A stretch of 64,000 nt of DNA. Source: Aquimarina latercula DSM 2041. Lineage in GTDB: Bacteria > Bacteroidota > Bacteroidia > Flavobacteriales > Flavobacteriaceae. The notes below the pieces were generated by a model that made no database searches, was not told the origin of the DNA, and saw only the letters and a list, made by a program, of their open reading frames with translations. This document shows, one piece after another, positions 44,677 through 53,714 of the stretch. Numbering within the stretch: the stretch's first letter is position 1; each line of letters begins with the position of its first letter. The stretch spans positions 62,001-126,000 of the forward strand of contig NZ_AUMK01000015.1 in NCBI RefSeq assembly GCF_000430645.1. The letters run 5' to 3'. The position numbers and the translations under genes are program-made.

Positions 44677-46867
44677 CTGTGGTTGTTGTTAAGCTGGTTA
44701 TTGCTATATTAATAATTGTCCCTCTTTTTATTCTAGAATCGATATCTATCGTTCCATCAATTTTATCTAATCTACTCCTTATATTTCTGAATCCAATACC
44801 CTCGGTATTTTTATTTACATCAAATCCTACTCCATCATCTTCAAAAAGAATATTCAATTCATTATCTAATAAATTAATTTGAAGCGCAATAGAGGATGCT
44901 TTTGCGTGTTTAATACTATTAGTGACTAATTCTTGTATGATCTTAAAAGTTTCGACTTGTAACGTTTCTTCTAGGAGATCAACTCTTCTTCTTGGGTACA
45001 CACTAAATCCAGTTTTTAGCTTACTTGCCCCTCCAATATTACTAAAATATTCTTCTAGTACATCAGAAAAATTGTTTTTACTAAACTTTTTAGGAATTAA
45101 GTTATGAGAAAGATCACGGACTAATTCATACGTGTCATCAATTTGAGTATTGACAGCTTTTAATGTGCTTTGGTTTTTTTGATCAGAGTTGTTCAATTGA
45201 AGTTTAATAGCAGCAAGATTTCCACCGATACTATCATGTAATTCTTGAGCGATACGTTTTCTTTCTTTGTCTTGCCCTTCTACGGAAGCTTTGATTACTT
45301 TTAATTCTTGATCCTTTAATAAGGATGAAATTTTTGTTTCGTTTATTTCTTTCTGTTTTTGATTAAGCTCACTTTGTACTTTAATTTTTTGATAGTAAGT
45401 CACTAATAACCCAATTACTGGTACGAGTAATATTAAAAAAGAATATAGTATGATATTTTTAAAAACTTTTTGTTTTGCAGTTTCGTCTTGTTGGATTTTT
45501 AATTGCGCATCCTTAAGTTCTTGGTTTTTCTTTAGAATAATATTATCCTTTAATGCTTTTTCGGTAGTGTTTTGAAAAGTTAACAGTTTGTTTTCATTTT
45601 CTTTTCTAAGAATTTCATATTCTTTATTTTCTATCTCTTGTACAAGTTTAAGGTTACTTATAGCTTCTTGTTGATTCGCTAATTCCAATTGTTTATTGGT
45701 GTTTTCAATTTGCAGAAACCTTATTTCTTTTTCTTTTTGTAATGTTTTATATTTTACTTCTAGTTCGTTAATCTCTTTATCTTTATCAAGTGTTCGGGCA
45801 GAATCAGAGATTTGATCATAATGTTCGTAATAGCTTAATGCTTTTTTATAATCATTTTTAGAAACTGCAATTTCTTTTAAGCGGAAATAGATTTTTTCTT
45901 GTTCATTTAAGAAACCTATTTTTGTTGCGATATCTAACGCAGAAAGCGTAATGTCTTCTGCTTCTTGGTATCTTTTTAATTCATTTAAAAGTCGCCCTTT
46001 TTCTACACTACCAATAATCTGCATTCGTTCAAAATTATTGGCTTTAGCAATTTCTAAGGCCTTATCGAAAGAAACCAATGATTTATCTAAAGCTCCAATT
46101 TTTTTATAGGTAATACCCATATTTATAGAAATTGTCCCGATACAGCTTGTTCTATTAGCTGTTATACAAATTTCTCTGGCTTTTTCGAAATATTCAATAG
46201 CTTTGTCAAATTCTTCTTTATAGCCATATATGTTGGCAATATTTACAATGGAACCAAATACCATTTCTGGATTTTTCTTATACTCTTGGCATTTTTCTAA
46301 GATCTCTAGAGCGAGATCATACTCACTCGTGGCGATATAGACATTAGCTAAACCAAAAGAATTTACATAATAAATACGTTCATCATTATGTTGTTGTGAA
46401 ATATTAATTCCTTTAAAATACCATTTTTTGGATTTTTCGTTCAGGCCAATAAAACTATTAGCTTGGCCTAGAGTGAAATATGCAAGACCATAAATATTAT
46501 TTTTAAGAGTGTCATTTTTGAAATTATTTAGTTCAAGTATTTTTTGTCCATAGTATTTTACCGAATCAATCTGGGATATACTTCTAAAATAAGAACTTAT
46601 AATTAAGCTCAAGTCAGCTTTAAATCGATCACTCTTAACAGCTTTTTTATGTAGTTGTTCTTTAGCAATAAGATAACTTTCTTTTCTTCTATCTGGTATA
46701 TTAGATATAGTTTTTAGTTCATTTATAATTTCCCTTTCACCTTTATAAGAATAAGGAAATGTTTTTTTAACGTCAATTTGCCCTTGAATATTTAAAGAAA
46801 ACAGTAGCGTGACTATGGCAATACTGTTTTTTAGATAAGATAATATATTGTAATTGACGAACTTCAT
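44651..46867 (-). CDS. TPR-containing sensor histidine kinase
   Basis: 738 residues. Signal peptide about 1-29 (ending LNIQGQ); periplasmic TPR domain about 60-380 (for example NAIYG-type repeats GLAYFTLGQANSFIGLNEKS, IEYFEKAREI); coiled coil 380-460; one membrane helix about 465-487; then HisKA_3 with the phospho-His in AQELHDSIGGNLAAIKLQL (about 540-558) and HATPase_c (IIQELVTNSIKHAKASS, DDGVGF, GIGFRNIRSRL). This architecture is a common Bacteroidota sensor that detects periplasmic signals through TPR repeats. Cotranscribed with the response regulator. The stimulus is unknown. Confidence 0.93.
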   Translation of the reverse strand: MKFVNYNILSYLKNSIAIVTLLFSLNIQGQIDVKKTFPYSYKGEREIINELKTISNIPDRRKESYLIAKEQLHKKAVKSDRFKADLSLIISSYFRSISQIDSVKYYGQKILELNNFKNDTLKNNIYGLAYFTLGQANSFIGLNEKSKKWYFKGINISQQHNDERIYYVNSFGLANVYIATSEYDLALEILEKCQEYKKNPEMVFGSIVNIANIYGYKEEFDKAIEYFEKAREICITANRTSCIGTISINMGITYKKIGALDKSLVSFDKALEIAKANNFERMQIIGSVEKGRLLNELKRYQEAEDITLSALDIATKIGFLNEQEKIYFRLKEIAVSKNDYKKALSYYEHYDQISDSARTLDKDKEINELEVKYKTLQKEKEIRFLQIENTNKQLELANQQEAISNLKLVQEIENKEYEILRKENENKLLTFQNTTEKALKDNIILKKNQELKDAQLKIQQDETAKQKVFKNIILYSFLILLVPVIGLLVTYYQKIKVQSELNQKQKEINETKISSLLKDQELKVIKASVEGQDKERKRIAQELHDSIGGNLAAIKLQLNNSDQKNQSTLKAVNTQIDDTYELVRDLSHNLIPKKFSKNNFSDVLEEYFSNIGGASKLKTGFSVYPRRRVDLLEETLQVETFKIIQELVTNSIKHAKASSIALQINLLDNELNILFEDDGVGFDVNKNTEGIGFRNIRSRLDKIDGTIDIDSRIKRGTIINIAITSLTTTTDEVQPNYS

Positions 46868-46982
46868 TTTTGCTTTAATTATTCTGGGGAGAATATTTTT
46901 CTATTTCGTTATGATAAATAACTTTTAAAGTTAAAATTATATTGAAATATCTATTTTACAATGTTTTATAATTTGTTATAGT

Positions 46983-46990
46983 CAAAGATA
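46983..46990 (-). promoter_or_regulatory. -7 promoter element of the two-component operon
   Basis: Minus strand TATCTTTG, an exact TAnnTTTG match. A TTG lies 17 nt upstream as a possible -33 element. The palindrome at 47014-47027 would be centred near -40, a standard place for an activator. Confidence 0.6.
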
Positions 46991-47013
46991 TTAATTTCAA
47001 AAATCATCAATAT

Positions 47014-47027
47014 CCCTGAAAACAGGG
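47014..47027 (-). promoter_or_regulatory. CCCTGAAAACAGGG operator, copy 2
   Basis: Same 14-mer as at 43858-43871, here extended to TCCCTGAAAACAGGGA. It lies 147 bp upstream of the sensor-kinase start. A degenerate neighbour CCCTAAAATAGAG (minus strand, 47038-47050) may be a second half-site. Confidence 0.7.
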
Positions 47028-47050
47028 AACTTTAGATCTCTATTTTAGGG

Positions 47051-48385
47051 TTATTTATACAGAAGATATTGAGATCTTATTTTTTTAAATTTTTCTAGAT
47101 CTTTTATCCACGTCTTTTTTATTTCCCGAGCAGTATATCCTTGTTCTATTTGTTGTTGTAGCTTTTTTGTTCCTGCATGTATAGTGAATGATTTATTGTT
47201 GAAAAAACCTTCTTTGTTTTTAGAATTATTATATGCGTTAAGGAGCCATTGTATATTAATACTGCCAAGTCTTTTGATTTTTCTAAGATCTTTTCCATAA
47301 CAGACTTCTCCTTTGTGTTTAGGGTATTTAGCACCGAAATTAGGTTGTGGAGTGTAAGCAAAATCGTATTGATCAATTGGGAAATCTGGGGATCCAAAAA
47401 TCTGAAATTGCATTTCCGTACCTCGACCAGCATTAATAGTAGTACCTTCGAAAAAACCTAAACTGGGATATAGGTTTATCGATCTATCATTTGGTAGATT
47501 AGGTGAGGGTCGTATTGCTAAACTATAATAAGTTTGATGTGTGTAATTTTTAACAGGGATAATCTGGATTTCGCATTTTAGGTCATTTCCTAACCAACCT
47601 TCTCCATTTACCATTTTTGCGTATTCTCCGATTGTCATCCCATGAACTAATGGAATTGGATGCACCCCAACAAAACTGCTATGTTCTATTTCTAAAGTTG
47701 GTCCATCTATATAATGCCCATTGGGATTCGGTCTATCCAAAATTAATAAAGGAATATTATTTTCTGCACAGGCTTGCATTACATAATGAAGTGTAGAAAT
47801 ATAGGTGTAAAATCTAGCACCTACATCCTGAATGTCAAAAACAACCACATCAATATCAGAAAGCGAGGCAGCAGAAGGTTTTTTGCTTTTACCATGTAAT
47901 GATACGATCGGTAATCCCGTTTTTATATCTTTTTCGTCAGCAACGAGCTCTCCGGCATCTGCTTTTCCTCTAAAACCATGTTCAGGAGCAAATACCTTTT
48001 TTATGTCAATGTTTTTGGATAATAAAGAATCTACAAGATGTGTATATTGACCTAAAGTGTTTGTAGCAACTTTTTCAGTTTGTAATAATGGACTGATATT
48101 AGGAAATTTGAAAATTACAGAAGTTTGATTCCCTACGATTGCAATTTTTTTATTTTGCAGTAATGGTAAGTATAATTCAGTTTGATTTGCTCCAACTATA
48201 ACAGGTTCTAAAACATTTAGCGAGTCTTGTTGTTGGTTTTCTGAAATAACACTTTTCTTATTTATTTCAGACTTTTCTTGATCAGAAGTGGTCTGTGATG
48301 ATGTTTTTGTTCCGCTTCCGCAAGAAATAAGCAGTGTAAAAAAGAATAAAAACGTATTTTTGAATGCATTTCTTATAAAAACCAT
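47051..48385 (-). CDS. DUF1343 (NamZ-like exo-beta-N-acetylmuramidase) lipoprotein
   Basis: 444 residues. Lipobox LISC at about 19-22. DUF1343 core: KIAIVGNQTSVI (about 80-91), KKVFAPEHGFRGKADAGE (about 128-145), VVFDIQDVGARFYTYISTL (about 180-198), LDRPNPNGHYIDGPTLE (about 215-231). The family includes NamZ, which releases N-acetylmuramic acid from non-reducing ends of peptidoglycan fragments. Probably periplasmic, in cell-wall recycling. Its start codon is only 8 bp from the divergent permease start. Confidence 0.85.
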   Translation of the reverse strand: MVFIRNAFKNTFLFFFTLLISCGSGTKTSSQTTSDQEKSEINKKSVISENQQQDSLNVLEPVIVGANQTELYLPLLQNKKIAIVGNQTSVIFKFPNISPLLQTEKVATNTLGQYTHLVDSLLSKNIDIKKVFAPEHGFRGKADAGELVADEKDIKTGLPIVSLHGKSKKPSAASLSDIDVVVFDIQDVGARFYTYISTLHYVMQACAENNIPLLILDRPNPNGHYIDGPTLEIEHSSFVGVHPIPLVHGMTIGEYAKMVNGEGWLGNDLKCEIQIIPVKNYTHQTYYSLAIRPSPNLPNDRSINLYPSLGFFEGTTINAGRGTEMQFQIFGSPDFPIDQYDFAYTPQPNFGAKYPKHKGEVCYGKDLRKIKRLGSINIQWLLNAYNNSKNKEGFFNNKSFTIHAGTKKLQQQIEQGYTAREIKKTWIKDLEKFKKIRSQYLLYK

Positions 48386-48393
48386 AAGTAACT

Positions 48394-49635
48394 TTGAATT
48401 TCGAATATTTTATTGCCAAACGCCTTATCAAAGGTAAGGAACATAAAAGTAGCATATCATCAGCAATCATAAAAATTGCCATTTTAGCTATAGCCATTGG
48501 TATGGTTATGATGTTGATAACTGTAGCTACTGGTATAGGGTTACAACGTAAAATTAGAGAAAAAGTTGCTGCATTTAATGGTCATGTTATTATTACCAGT
48601 TTTGATAATAATAACAGCTTAGAATCTATGATCCCTATTAAAAAAGATCAGCATTTCTATCCTAATTTTACAGACGTTTCTGGAATTAAACATGTTCAAG
48701 GATTTGCTACTAAGGGCGGACTTATTAGAACAGAGAATGACTTTGAAGGAATTGTAGTTAAGGGAGTTGGAGAAGATTATAATTGGTCATATTTTGAAGA
48801 ATATTTGATAGAGGGTACTTTACCGGATTTTACAGATCCTAGAAATAATCAAATATTAATATCCGCATATACTGCCTCTAGGTTAGGATTGGGGATTGGG
48901 GATAATGCAAATACTGTTTTTTTGAAGAAAAACTCTAGTTCTAACATCCCGGCCAATATTAGAGCTTTTAAGATTGTTGGTATTTATGATTCTGGTTTTC
49001 TAGAGTTTGATGAGAAATTTATTTTTGCAGATATCCGGCATATTCAGAAAATGAATAAATGGAAAGAGAATCAAGTCGGAGGTTTTGAGGTGTTTATTGA
49101 TGACTTTGATGATATTGACAAAAAAGGGAGACAGATTTATGAAAATATTCCTTCGGACCTAGAAGCCGTAACGATTACTTTAAAATATGGTAGTATTTTC
49201 GAATGGTTAAAACTCTTTGATCTTAATATCATCGGTATAATTAGTATAATTATATTAGTTGCTGGAATTAATATGATTACGGCATTACTGGTTCTTATTT
49301 TAGAAAGAACGCCTATGATTGGTATCTTAAAATCGTTAGGAACAAATGACTGGAGTATTCGAAAAGTATTTTTATATAACGCGGGATATTTAATATTGAT
49401 AGGATTGCTTTGGGGTAATCTCATAGGTGTAGGATTGTTGTTTCTACAGAAATATTATGGTATAATTGGATTGAATCCTGCTACATATTATGTGAGTACA
49501 GCTCCTATTTATATAGATATTGGTTATATAATTTTACTTAATTTGGGGACCATGGTTTTATGCCTTATCATGCTTCTTATTCCATCATATGTGATTGCTA
49601 AAATATCGCCTTCTAAGGCTATTCGATTCCAGTAG
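48394..49635 (+). CDS. LolC/LolE-type ABC permease (FtsX-like), TTG start
   Basis: 413 residues. Start TTG at 48394 gives MNFEYFIAKRLIKGKEHKSS, the conserved beginning of flavobacterial homologues; no ATG is in frame earlier. A helix at about 28-50 (IAILAIAIGMVMMLITVATGIGL), a periplasmic MacB-like core domain (about 55-255), then three helices near 270-410 of FtsX type with ERTPMIGILKSLG (about 305-317). Would move lipoproteins from the inner membrane with a LolD-like ATPase, not present here. Divergent from the DUF1343 gene. Confidence 0.87.
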   Translation: MNFEYFIAKRLIKGKEHKSSISSAIIKIAILAIAIGMVMMLITVATGIGLQRKIREKVAAFNGHVIITSFDNNNSLESMIPIKKDQHFYPNFTDVSGIKHVQGFATKGGLIRTENDFEGIVVKGVGEDYNWSYFEEYLIEGTLPDFTDPRNNQILISAYTASRLGLGIGDNANTVFLKKNSSSNIPANIRAFKIVGIYDSGFLEFDEKFIFADIRHIQKMNKWKENQVGGFEVFIDDFDDIDKKGRQIYENIPSDLEAVTITLKYGSIFEWLKLFDLNIIGIISIIILVAGINMITALLVLILERTPMIGILKSLGTNDWSIRKVFLYNAGYLILIGLLWGNLIGVGLLFLQKYYGIIGLNPATYYVSTAPIYIDIGYIILLNLGTMVLCLIMLLIPSYVIAKISPSKAIRFQ

Positions 49636-49679
49636 CATGAATTAGTACATCTTCCTCTAACTTAATGGCTTTGTATTTG

Positions 49680-49687
49680 TATCTTTG
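49680..49687 (+). promoter_or_regulatory. -7 promoter element of the CBS-like gene
   Basis: TATCTTTG matches TAnnTTTG; 48 bp before the GTG start. It is followed by GCAC, as often seen at flavobacterial start sites. Confidence 0.5.
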
Positions 49688-49734
49688 CACCGCATAAAAA
49701 ACAATTAAAGAGACTCTAATAAATTAGTAAGCTT

Positions 49735-51096
49735 GTGAAGTACGCAAATAATATTTTGGAAACCATTGGGGATACACCTATGGTAAAAATGAATGCTCTG
49801 GTAAAAGATGTTGATGCTTTAGTGTTAGCTAAATACGAGACATTTAATCCTGGGAATTCTGTAAAAGACCGAATGGCTTTAAAAATGATCGAGGATGCTG
49901 AAGCTGATGGAAGATTAAAACCTGGAGGAACAATTATAGAGGGAACCTCTGGGAATACCGGGATGGGACTTGCTCTTGTTGCAATTGTAAAAGGGTATAA
50001 GTTGATCTGCGTTATGGCGGATAAACAGTCCAAAGAAAAAATGGATATCCTTAGAGCTGTAGGAGCTAAAGTAATGGTGTGTCCAACTAATGTAGAACCA
50101 GATGATCCTAGATCTTACTATTCTGTTTCTAAAAGGTTGGCAGAAGAAACACCTAATTCTTGGTATGTTAATCAATATGATAATCCGTCTAACGCAAAGG
50201 CTCATTACGAAAGTACGGGTCCAGAAATATGGGAACAGACAGAAGGTAAAGTAACACATTTTATTGTTGGAGTTGGAACAGGAGGAACAATTTCTGGTGT
50301 TGGTAAATATTTAAAAGAGAAAAACCCAGATGTCAAAATTTGGGGTATTGATACATACGGTTCTGTATTTAAGAAATATCATGAAACCGGAATATTTGAT
50401 GAAAATGAGGTGTACTCGTACATTACAGAGGGTATTGGAGAAGACATTTTACCAGAAAATGTGAATTTTTCTATTATCGATGGTTTTACGAAAGTAACTG
50501 ATAAAGATGCTGCAGTTTATACACAACGACTTGCAAAAGAAGAGGGAATGTTCCTTGGAAATAGTGCTGGAGCAGCTATTAAAGGATTATTACAATTAAA
50601 AGATCATTTTAAAAAGGATGATGTAGTAGTTGTACTATTTCATGATCACGGCAGTAGATATGTTGGTAAGATGTTTAATGATGATTGGATGAGAGAACGT
50701 GGTTTTCTGGAAGAAGAAGTGTCGACAGCAGTGGATTTGGTAAAAAATCATGAAGAGAAACCTTTAGTTACAGTAAAAACTGAAGAGTTGGTTTCTCATG
50801 CAATAGAACGTATGCGTAAATTTCAAATTTCGCAGATACCAGTTTTAGATAGCGAAGGTTTTGTAGGGTCGGTAGATGAAAGTGCTTTATTTTCTGCGTT
50901 TTTGGATGATAAAAACACTGCGGATACTCCAATCAGAGAAATTATGAATGACCCTTTCCCAATTGTAGAAGCAAATACATCACTAGATGAGATATCAAGT
51001 TTAATCAAAAATGGTAATCCTGCTGTTCTAGTTGCACTGGAGAATGGAAAGCATCATATCATTACAAAATATGATGTTATAAGTCATATAAAATAA
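49735..51096 (+). CDS. Cystathionine beta-synthase-like PLP enzyme (GTG start)
   Basis: 453 residues. GTG at 49735 gives MKYANNILETIGDTPMVKMN, the family start. PLP lysine in NPGNSVKDRMALKMIED (about 38-54), phosphate loop EGTSGNTGMGLALV (about 68-81) and glycine-rich GVGTGGTISGVG (about 178-189). Two C-terminal CBS motifs (about 335-395 and 400-450, PLVTVKTEELVSHAIERMRK) form a regulatory module. Makes cystathionine from serine and homocysteine, or acts as a cysteine synthase; the CBS module favours the first. Own promoter and terminator, so monocistronic. Confidence 0.92.
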   Translation: MKYANNILETIGDTPMVKMNALVKDVDALVLAKYETFNPGNSVKDRMALKMIEDAEADGRLKPGGTIIEGTSGNTGMGLALVAIVKGYKLICVMADKQSKEKMDILRAVGAKVMVCPTNVEPDDPRSYYSVSKRLAEETPNSWYVNQYDNPSNAKAHYESTGPEIWEQTEGKVTHFIVGVGTGGTISGVGKYLKEKNPDVKIWGIDTYGSVFKKYHETGIFDENEVYSYITEGIGEDILPENVNFSIIDGFTKVTDKDAAVYTQRLAKEEGMFLGNSAGAAIKGLLQLKDHFKKDDVVVVLFHDHGSRYVGKMFNDDWMRERGFLEEEVSTAVDLVKNHEEKPLVTVKTEELVSHAIERMRKFQISQIPVLDSEGFVGSVDESALFSAFLDDKNTADTPIREIMNDPFPIVEANTSLDEISSLIKNGNPAVLVALENGKHHIITKYDVISHIK

Positions 51097-51120
51097 ATTA
51101 TTTATATTTATATCATATAA

Positions 51121-51170
51121 GGTATCCCCTTTATTAGTATTTAAACTGATTTAGGGGTTGTTTTTATACC
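51121..51170 (+). terminator. Terminator after the CBS-like gene
   Basis: Stem CCCCTTTATTAGT / ACTGATTTAGGGG (two internal mismatches, one G-U) with a 6-nt loop, then a T-rich TTGTTTTTA. Outer bases GGTAT/ATACC pair further. 25 bp after the stop codon. Confidence 0.65.
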
Positions 51171-51186
51171 AAAATCTGAACTTCTT

Positions 51187-51194
51187 TATTTTTG
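51187..51194 (+). promoter_or_regulatory. -7 promoter element of the AraC-family gene
   Basis: TATTTTTG, an exact TAnnTTTG match, 62 bp before the ATG at 51257. Confidence 0.45.
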
Positions 51195-51256
51195 TGCGCA
51201 ACTTTATGCAAAAAAAACAATCTATAAAGAAAAGATTCGTATAAAATCGAGGGTGT

Positions 51257-52240
51257 ATGCAAAAATATTCATTTGACTTTTCTGATATAGATGTATTAAG
51301 GAGCTATTTTAGATCCCAATTGGATCCTGATGGTACTACGGATAGAATTTATTTTCCTTCAGAAATTGGAGAAGGATATCTTAGCTATTATAAAATATCT
51401 CCAGAGGTTTTTCTTTTCATCAATAATTATAAAGCACACGTAGATATAGAATATGTAAGAGAACCTATCGGAGAAAAAGATATTATCTTACATTTTAGGA
51501 AATATTCATTAGATCATCAGATTGAACAAAATGAAATAATAAGCTCATATTCTGATGGATATACTCCCGGAAATATGAGATGTATGGATGCGCAACAGGG
51601 AGAGAGGGTCTACATAACCAAGGGAGCAGAGGTGAAATCAATTATGATAGTATTGAAAAGTAAGTATACAAAACCTTATTTTCTCAAGAATAGTAATATG
51701 GCTGATAAAGTAGATCAATATATTAGATACTCCCATCAGCATATTAATAAGTTTTACCTTTCGTATAAACAATCTCTTTTATTTGACCAGATAGTATGCC
51801 CGGATATAAAGAAAGTTGAAAATTACCTGTTTTTTATTGCAAGAGGAATTCGCTTACTCGAAACATTCTGGAAAGATGTCCTAATGTGGGAGACAGAAAG
51901 CAATCCTTTTAATATAAATAGTGCTCAGGTTGGTAATATTTATAAGGTAAGTAATTATTTAGAACATAACCTCCATGAACCTTTTGTAGGGGTAGATTAT
52001 TTGGCTTCGATGGCTCATATGAGTCGTACAAATTTCTTTAATATGTTTAAAGAGATTCATGATCAAACACCTTTGGAGTTTTTTAATAATAAAAAATTAG
52101 AAAGTTCTTATAATATGATATTTACAGAAGGGTTGACTATCAAAGAAGTTATGGATAATCTTAATTATTCGAATTCATCAAAATTTAAAAAGGCGTTTTT
52201 CAATAAATTTGATGTTTATCCAGATATACAAATTCGATAA
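51257..52240 (+). CDS. AraC-family transcriptional regulator
   Basis: 327 residues. N-terminal cupin-like sensing region about 15-160 (ISPEVFLFINNYKAHVDIEY); C-terminal AraC double HTH about 230-325 with SNYLEHNLHEPFVGVDYLAS, MSRTNFFNMFKEIHDQTPLE and SSKFKKAFFNKFDVYPDI. In most AraC proteins the last motif is FKKxFGxSPxxYR; here it ends DVYPDIQIR, so the second HTH is shortened but intact. ATG with a promoter 62 bp upstream. No target genes can be inferred; the nearest gene downstream is convergent. Confidence 0.87.
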   Translation: MQKYSFDFSDIDVLRSYFRSQLDPDGTTDRIYFPSEIGEGYLSYYKISPEVFLFINNYKAHVDIEYVREPIGEKDIILHFRKYSLDHQIEQNEIISSYSDGYTPGNMRCMDAQQGERVYITKGAEVKSIMIVLKSKYTKPYFLKNSNMADKVDQYIRYSHQHINKFYLSYKQSLLFDQIVCPDIKKVENYLFFIARGIRLLETFWKDVLMWETESNPFNINSAQVGNIYKVSNYLEHNLHEPFVGVDYLASMAHMSRTNFFNMFKEIHDQTPLEFFNNKKLESSYNMIFTEGLTIKEVMDNLNYSNSSKFKKAFFNKFDVYPDIQIR

Positions 52241-52671
52241 GTTTTTTTGAAAAAAAAGTATATAAAATAAAGATGGTCGTCAAAAAATGACAACCATCTA
52301 TAACCTAACACAAACTCAACTAAGCTTAGGATTTTGAAATCTTTATATATTTTTTTTGAAATTATCTTCCCTATTTCGTTAACAAAGAAAAGAAATGATA
52401 AGGTTGTAATAATTTCCATTAATACATAAAATCTTACCAATAGTACATTTTTGTAATTTTTGTGATTTTTTTAAGAAAAACAAAGGTAAAACCGTACTAT
52501 TGGTAGGTGAATAGTGTGATTTTTTTTGAGATTTCTTTAACTTTTTAGTTTGAAATATCCCGTAATAGGTTTTTAGTCAGTACTTAAGAGTGTTTAGGTG
52601 ATTTCAAGAAATTTTCAAGAGACAATTTCGTCTATTAGTGTTATGCACTTTGTTATTTTTTAGTGTGCTAT
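52241..52671. other. 431-bp convergent intergenic interval with two inverted repeats
   Basis: No coding sequence is convincing here. A hairpin (52271-52299, arms AGATGGTCGTCA and TGACAACCATCT with one mismatch) follows the AraC gene and may be its terminator. Further on, a perfect 12-bp inverted repeat TACCAATAGTAC / GTACTATTGGTA (52435-52446 and 52494-52505) brackets 47 AT-rich bp. Confidence 0.5.
52435..52505. repeat. 12-bp perfect inverted repeat with 47-bp spacer
   Basis: TACCAATAGTAC at 52435 and its exact complement at 52494. Too widely spaced for a terminator; could be a paired operator, the ends of a small RNA, or the termini of a tiny mobile fragment. It lies between two converging genes, where no promoter for either is expected. 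Confidence 0.5.
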
Positions 52672-53526
52672 CTAGTTAATATTGTCAATAATATTTATAA
52701 AAGTATCCGGTTCTGGCCTTACTCTATAATTATCGGTTAAATCTGCGAAGATGATTTTTTGATTAGAGTCTGTAATAATAACTGTTGGTAAAACTGTATC
52801 ATTATCATACCCCAATACCTGAAGGCCCATTGGTAATCCATTTTTTGCTAAAATATTTAGTTTTTTGGATGCTTCACTTTTATAATCTTGTAAGAAATGA
52901 AAGTTTAGTTCATACTTTTCTGCTAAAGATTTAGAAAGTGTATGGGGTTGCGGACTTATTAAAACAACATGTACATTCCTTTTTTCCAGTTCTTTATATT
53001 GTAATGCAATTTCCTTGATTTGCATCATGCAAAGAGGACACCAGTTACCACGATAAAATAGATATATAGTAGGGTTTCCCGAAAATGTACTTGTAGTGAT
53101 TTTGTTTTTATTAATATCTAAAAAATCAAGTTTCGGAAATTGTGCGCCTTTCTTTAATATGGCATTTTCGGAACGGTTATTAAAAATCGAATACCATTTT
53201 AAATATAAAATCCAGCTTAAAAACATAGCTAGACTGGGTAATATTTCACCTAGATTTATTTCTCTAAGAATACTAAACCCAAGATTTATCAAAAGACCAA
53301 TAATAATTAACGTAGTATGGGTTTTTAAATTCTTGTCGGTTCTGGCTACTGGTTTTAGAAAAAGTAAAACAAAAAACAGTGTAATAGTTGATGCTATTAT
53401 TATTTGTCCAAAGAATTGAAGAGCAGGTAGCCCATGTTTAATAATATGTATTGCGCCAAGTATGGTAAAGTAAAGGCCCGATAAGGGTAGGAGCGTAATG
53501 AAAATAGATTTTAATATACTGTTCAT
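52672..53526 (-). CDS. Membrane-anchored redoxin (AhpC/TSA-like)
   Basis: 284 residues. Four N-terminal membrane helices (about 5-30, 38-57, 70-87, 93-112) precede a thioredoxin-fold domain at about 128-275. Active site YRGNWCPLCMMQIKEIAL (about 157-174) has the CxxC pair Cys162/Cys165, as in AhpC/TSA redoxins. The fold is on one face of the inner membrane; peroxide reduction or disulfide transfer is possible. Not a peroxiredoxin of classical type, which has one peroxidatic Cys in TxxC. Stand-alone, divergent from the DUF2851 gene. Confidence 0.82.
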   Translation of the reverse strand: MNSILKSIFITLLPLSGLYFTILGAIHIIKHGLPALQFFGQIIIASTITLFFVLLFLKPVARTDKNLKTHTTLIIIGLLINLGFSILREINLGEILPSLAMFLSWILYLKWYSIFNNRSENAILKKGAQFPKLDFLDINKNKITTSTFSGNPTIYLFYRGNWCPLCMMQIKEIALQYKELEKRNVHVVLISPQPHTLSKSLAEKYELNFHFLQDYKSEASKKLNILAKNGLPMGLQVLGYDNDTVLPTVIITDSNQKIIFADLTDNYRVRPEPDTFINIIDNIN

Positions 53527-53714
53527 GTAATTGTTTTGTGAGTAGTCTTAGTAGCGTTAATTCACTTACAATAAAAGAGTAAAATTATGTAATATTCTTT
53601 ATAAGTTATTCGTAGCAGGGTAACATTTCATCTTTTTAAGACACATCTAAAGTATATGAACAAATGATAATGTTTATATCAACTGTGATAATTTTTTAAA
53701 TGAATGATTTATTT

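Noticed and set aside
52216..52440. Minus-strand frame in the convergent gap
   Set aside because: Low-complexity hydrophobic product starting and ending within AT-rich DNA; no signal or family.
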